Assembly: GCA_946615905.1 (NCBI GenBank)
Contig: CAMOIE010000023.1
Span: 1 to 41,880 of the forward strand
DNA length: 41,880 nt
Direction of reading: 5' to 3'
DNA from: an uncultured Treponema sp.
Lineage (GTDB): Bacteria; Spirochaetota; Spirochaetia; Treponematales; Treponemataceae
Both the position numbers and the translations under genes were made by a program. Position 1 is the first letter of the stretch. Every line of letters starts with the position of its first letter. The notes below the pieces were generated by a model. It saw nothing but the letters and a program-made list of their open reading frames with translations, searched no databases and was not told the DNA's origin. Of this stretch, positions 39,498-41,880 are shown piece by piece.

Positions 39498-40112
39498 ATG
39501 AATAAAATTGAAATTTTAAGTTTTTTATGCTACTTGAGTGCAGTAGGATTATTTTTTTATACATGGCAGACTGCCGGAACAAAAGAAATAAACTGGAAAA
39601 AACTGATTTTGCCTGTCACGATGGCTGTCTTTGGCATTATATTTTCAATCCTAAGAAATACTGAAGAAAAAAAAGCAGAACAGATTGCAGCAGAGAAAGC
39701 TGACCAAATGTACTATGAGGAAATGTTTCCTCAGCCAGAGATGAACCTGTCCGCAAGGAACCCGACTATCATTATACCGGCCTATGACGAAAGGTTTATC
39801 CTGTTGCATCCTGAGCTTAAGGAATATTTTGTCAGAAAAGTTCCGGCCGAACGAATATTTTCTACTGAACTGAACATAGATTTCGCAGACGGCACATGGC
39901 AGCTTTCAGTTAATAAACATACCGATGAAATAGTAAGAGCACAGTTCTCAAAAGACGGAAAATATGTCCTTGCCAGCGGAATCAAGGAAGGAAACGCAGT
40001 CATTGATATTTCAAGGGAAGGTGAAACATATGGCGGAAGTATTTTCGTAAGAGTCGAAGAACCTGAAGAATGGTATGAGAAGCTGCAGGAAGAGATGAAA
40101 CTTGAATCATAG
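39498..40112 (+). CDS. Membrane protein with soluble C-terminal domain
   Basis: A protein of 204 residues. Two hydrophobic spans (about 5-22 and 33-49) are followed by a charged linker and a soluble domain (NPTIIIPAYDERFILLHPELKEYFV, WQLSVNKHTDEIVRAQFSKDGKYVLASGIKEGNAVIDISREG) that looks beta-rich. AAGGAGG is 7 nt before ATG 39498; the ATG at 39492 is too close to it. Codons are AT-rich. No family recognised. Confidence 0.72.
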   Translation: MNKIEILSFLCYLSAVGLFFYTWQTAGTKEINWKKLILPVTMAVFGIIFSILRNTEEKKAEQIAAEKADQMYYEEMFPQPEMNLSARNPTIIIPAYDERFILLHPELKEYFVRKVPAERIFSTELNIDFADGTWQLSVNKHTDEIVRAQFSKDGKYVLASGIKEGNAVIDISREGETYGGSIFVRVEEPEEWYEKLQEEMKLES

Positions 40113-40150
40113 AGCCGCTTTTTGAAAAACTGTTCGAGGAGAAATAAATT

Positions 40151-40576
40151 ATGTCAGAAAAGCCCAGAAATACACTGTTGGAAAATGTTTTTACAATTAT
40201 ATTAGCTATTATTATAGCCTTGATTATATTTGGTATCTGGTATCTATTGCGAAAATCAGGTTCAGAACTTGCCTATTCTAAGAATGACTATGTATATTAC
40301 TTCAAAATAGATGATACTGAATATTATGTTGACCCTATTCGACAAAAACTGAAATTCGATGGTCCATCTCCACTTGATTCATTTTCTTATATTAACATAG
40401 GCGGTAAAAGTGGTTTTGTATATAGGCCAGATCAAAATAACAGAAAAACTGTAGTTACATTTGTTACTGAAGACGGGTATGAAATAACAACAGATAACTT
40501 CATGATGAAAAAAATTTTAAGAGAAAAAAATAAAACATATTCCCTTGAACAGGAAAAAACAGAAGAGGAGAAATAA
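40151..40576 (+). CDS. Single-span membrane protein, duplicate A
   Basis: A protein of 141 residues with a span at about 10-33 (FTIILAIIIALIIFGIWYLL), then a soluble part (YFKIDDTEYYVDPIRQKLKFDGPSPLDSFSYINIGGKSGFVYRP). It is nearly identical to the following gene, so the pair arose by very recent tandem duplication. The ribosome site is GAGGAGAAATAAATT, copied with the gene. AT-rich codons unlike the core. Function unknown. Confidence 0.75.
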   Translation: MSEKPRNTLLENVFTIILAIIIALIIFGIWYLLRKSGSELAYSKNDYVYYFKIDDTEYYVDPIRQKLKFDGPSPLDSFSYINIGGKSGFVYRPDQNNRKTVVTFVTEDGYEITTDNFMMKKILREKNKTYSLEQEKTEEEK

Positions 40577-40579
40577 ATT

Positions 40580-41026
40580 ATGTCAGAAAAACCTAGAAAT
40601 ACACTGTTGGAAAATATTTTTACAATTATTACACTGTTGGAAAATATTTTTACAATTATATTACCTATTATTATAGCCTTGATTATATTTAGTATCTGGT
40701 ATCTATTGCGAAAATCAGGTTCAGAACTTGCCTATTCTAAGAATGACTATGTATATTACTTCAAAATAGATGATACTGAATATTATGTTGACCCTATTCG
40801 ACAAAAACTGAAATTCGATGGTCCATCTCCACTTGATTCATTTTCTTATATTAACATAGGCGGTAAAAGTGGTTTTGTATATAGGCCAGATCAAAATAAC
40901 AGAAAAACTGTAGTTACATTTGTTACTGAAGACGGGTATGAAATAACAACAGATAACTTCATGATGAAAAAAATTTTAAGAGAAAAAAATAAAACATATT
41001 CCCTTGAACAGGAAAAACCAGAATAG
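40580..41026 (+). CDS. Single-span membrane protein, duplicate B with internal 30-bp repeat
   Basis: A protein of 148 residues, identical to duplicate A over the soluble part. It differs by V-I, A-P and G-S changes in or near the span and by ten extra residues (TLLENIFTII repeated) that come from a 30-bp tandem duplication. The extra copy lengthens the segment before the membrane span. The end is PE where A has TEEEK. Confidence 0.75.
   Translation: MSEKPRNTLLENIFTIITLLENIFTIILPIIIALIIFSIWYLLRKSGSELAYSKNDYVYYFKIDDTEYYVDPIRQKLKFDGPSPLDSFSYINIGGKSGFVYRPDQNNRKTVVTFVTEDGYEITTDNFMMKKILREKNKTYSLEQEKPE
40601..40660 (+). repeat. 30-bp tandem repeat inside duplicate B
   Basis: Two adjoining 30-bp units (40601-40630 and 40631-40660) differ only in their last base. 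The length is a multiple of three, so the frame is kept. The larger duplication unit is 40136-40564 against 40565-41020. Confidence 0.95.
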
Positions 41027-41064
41027 GAATCATTCAAAATTTATATTAAAAGGAAGAATAAATT

Positions 41065-41880
41065 ATGGAAAAAGAAGTATCAGCTTCATACGAAGCTACA
41101 AAAACAAATGAATCATGCCTTGTGTTTAACAAATCAGAAGATTATCCAATCATGGGTTTTATCATTCCGACAGCAATTATTTGCCTAATACACTTTTGTA
41201 TATCTGGTGAGTTTAAATATAAATGGATTCCTTACTGTATTGCAGTTATTTGTTATCTTATTCTTATCTATATTTTGCATAAATGCAATCAGTATAGGAT
41301 AAATAGATTCATAGAAAACAATAAAAGTAATTTCGCTTATAGAATTGATGGTAAAATATACGAATTCCAGCAGGGGACAAAAAAAGAATGGTTTCAGCTC
41401 AAAAGTAAAGAGAATGATTTTATAGTATTAACCAATCAATTTTCTGTTAACGGCAATGGCGTTGCCTATGTAATCAGAGACAAAAGTACTTTGTCTGATC
41501 CCGATGCAAAAATATACATAGATCAGAGTTGTTCAGAAGAAATAGGAATTTTTTACGACCAGATTACTGAAATAAAAACAGGAAAAATTCTCAATGCAGT
41601 TGAACTAAAGCAGTTCTTGAAAGCTGAGGAGAGTAACTCAAAATATAATCCGATTACTGTTACTTTTTCCAACGGAAGAAAAAAACTTTCATTTGCCGCT
41701 CCTTGTTCGGACACCAATCTTGCAATTATGGACTGCTTATCAAGGTATGTCGGCGCAGACAGGATTGACAATATCGGAGAAAACCTTGACGTAAACTATA
41801 CAGTGACAAGGGGGGAAATATCAGAACACTGCGAACAGTTCGTCATGATTATCAATAACCAGCTGCTGCAGAAACTTCTG
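41065..41880 (+). CDS. Membrane protein, cut by the window end
   Basis: An open frame of 272 codons that runs past the last base. Two hydrophobic spans (about 31-50 and 57-75) are followed by a large soluble domain (FAYRIDGKIYEFQQGTKKEWFQLKSKENDF, ISEHCEQFVMIINNQLLQKLL). Spans and AT-rich codons resemble the neighbouring cargo genes. AAAAGGAAG precedes the ATG. No family recognised; the C-terminus is missing. Confidence 0.7.
   Translation, partial: MEKEVSASYEATKTNESCLVFNKSEDYPIMGFIIPTAIICLIHFCISGEFKYKWIPYCIAVICYLILIYILHKCNQYRINRFIENNKSNFAYRIDGKIYEFQQGTKKEWFQLKSKENDFIVLTNQFSVNGNGVAYVIRDKSTLSDPDAKIYIDQSCSEEIGIFYDQITEIKTGKILNAVELKQFLKAEESNSKYNPITVTFSNGRKKLSFAAPCSDTNLAIMDCLSRYVGADRIDNIGENLDVNYTVTRGEISEHCEQFVMIINNQLLQKLL

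Noticed and set aside
1..41880. Possible CRISPR array, tRNA or rRNA genes, insertion sequences
   Set aside because: No regular repeat-spacer array, no tRNA or rRNA signature and no transposase were found; the single Cas12a repeat is not an array.

Overview
The window is almost entirely one mobile element, most likely a conjugative or mobilizable plasmid (or plasmid-like ICE) of a Treponema-type spirochaete. The host call is an inference. It rests on a 60-codon hisS fragment at the left edge that reads like a treponemal/spirochaetal HisRS, on TTGACA/TAGAAT promoters with AAGGAG ribosome sites (which argue against Bacteroidota), and on the general look of the large proteins. Nearly all genes lie on the + strand and many are coupled by ATGA overlaps.

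Layout. 0.1-0.5 kb: hisS remnant and three 48-51 bp repeats, each carrying a perfect palindrome. 0.5-6.3 kb: transfer genes (VirD2/DUF3363-type relaxase, VirD4, a ribbon-helix-helix protein, VirB11, VirB2, VirB3) closed by a terminator. VirB4, VirB6 and VirB8-10 are not in the window. 6.3-11.3 kb: maintenance module (small HTH-like protein, ParA, ParB, small HTH protein, replication initiator), then an origin with nine iterons phased at 44 bp and 21 bp and three tandem AT-rich 11-mers. Between rep and the iterons sits a small RNA gene with its own promoter and terminator; it contains an exact copy of the 19-nt Cas12a crRNA handle. 11.4-13.4 kb: fused primase-helicase. 13.4-14.5 kb: the only minus-strand gene pair.

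14.6-30.2 kb: a block of very large multidomain proteins. These include an ArdC-N-like protein, a 1523-aa protein with a C-terminal phosphoribosyltransferase-like domain, a ComM/YifB AAA+ ATPase fused to an extra N-terminal domain, two more giants, and a full ArdC metallopeptidase. Three consecutive giants with unrelated bodies share the same roughly 105-residue C-terminal coiled-coil tail. 30.3-34.8 kb: staphylococcal-type nuclease, small membrane proteins, a structured RNA with a minus-strand terminator, a second ParB-like protein, small regulators and a gene interrupted at a C10 tract. 34.8-37.1 kb: topoisomerase III. 37.1 kb to the end: AT-richer membrane-protein cargo with paralogues, a fresh tandem gene duplication and a last gene cut by the window edge.

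The genes fit a plan in which relaxase, VirD4 and pilus proteins move the DNA, ParAB, Rep, primase and topoisomerase maintain it, and ArdC-like proteins, nuclease, ComM fusion and tailed giants act on incoming or host DNA. The strongest candidate for an undescribed system is the origin-linked RNA with a solitary Cas12a repeat (possible RNA anti-CRISPR or guide RNA). Next come the shared tail of the giant proteins and a 15-nt motif found in front of five transcription units.
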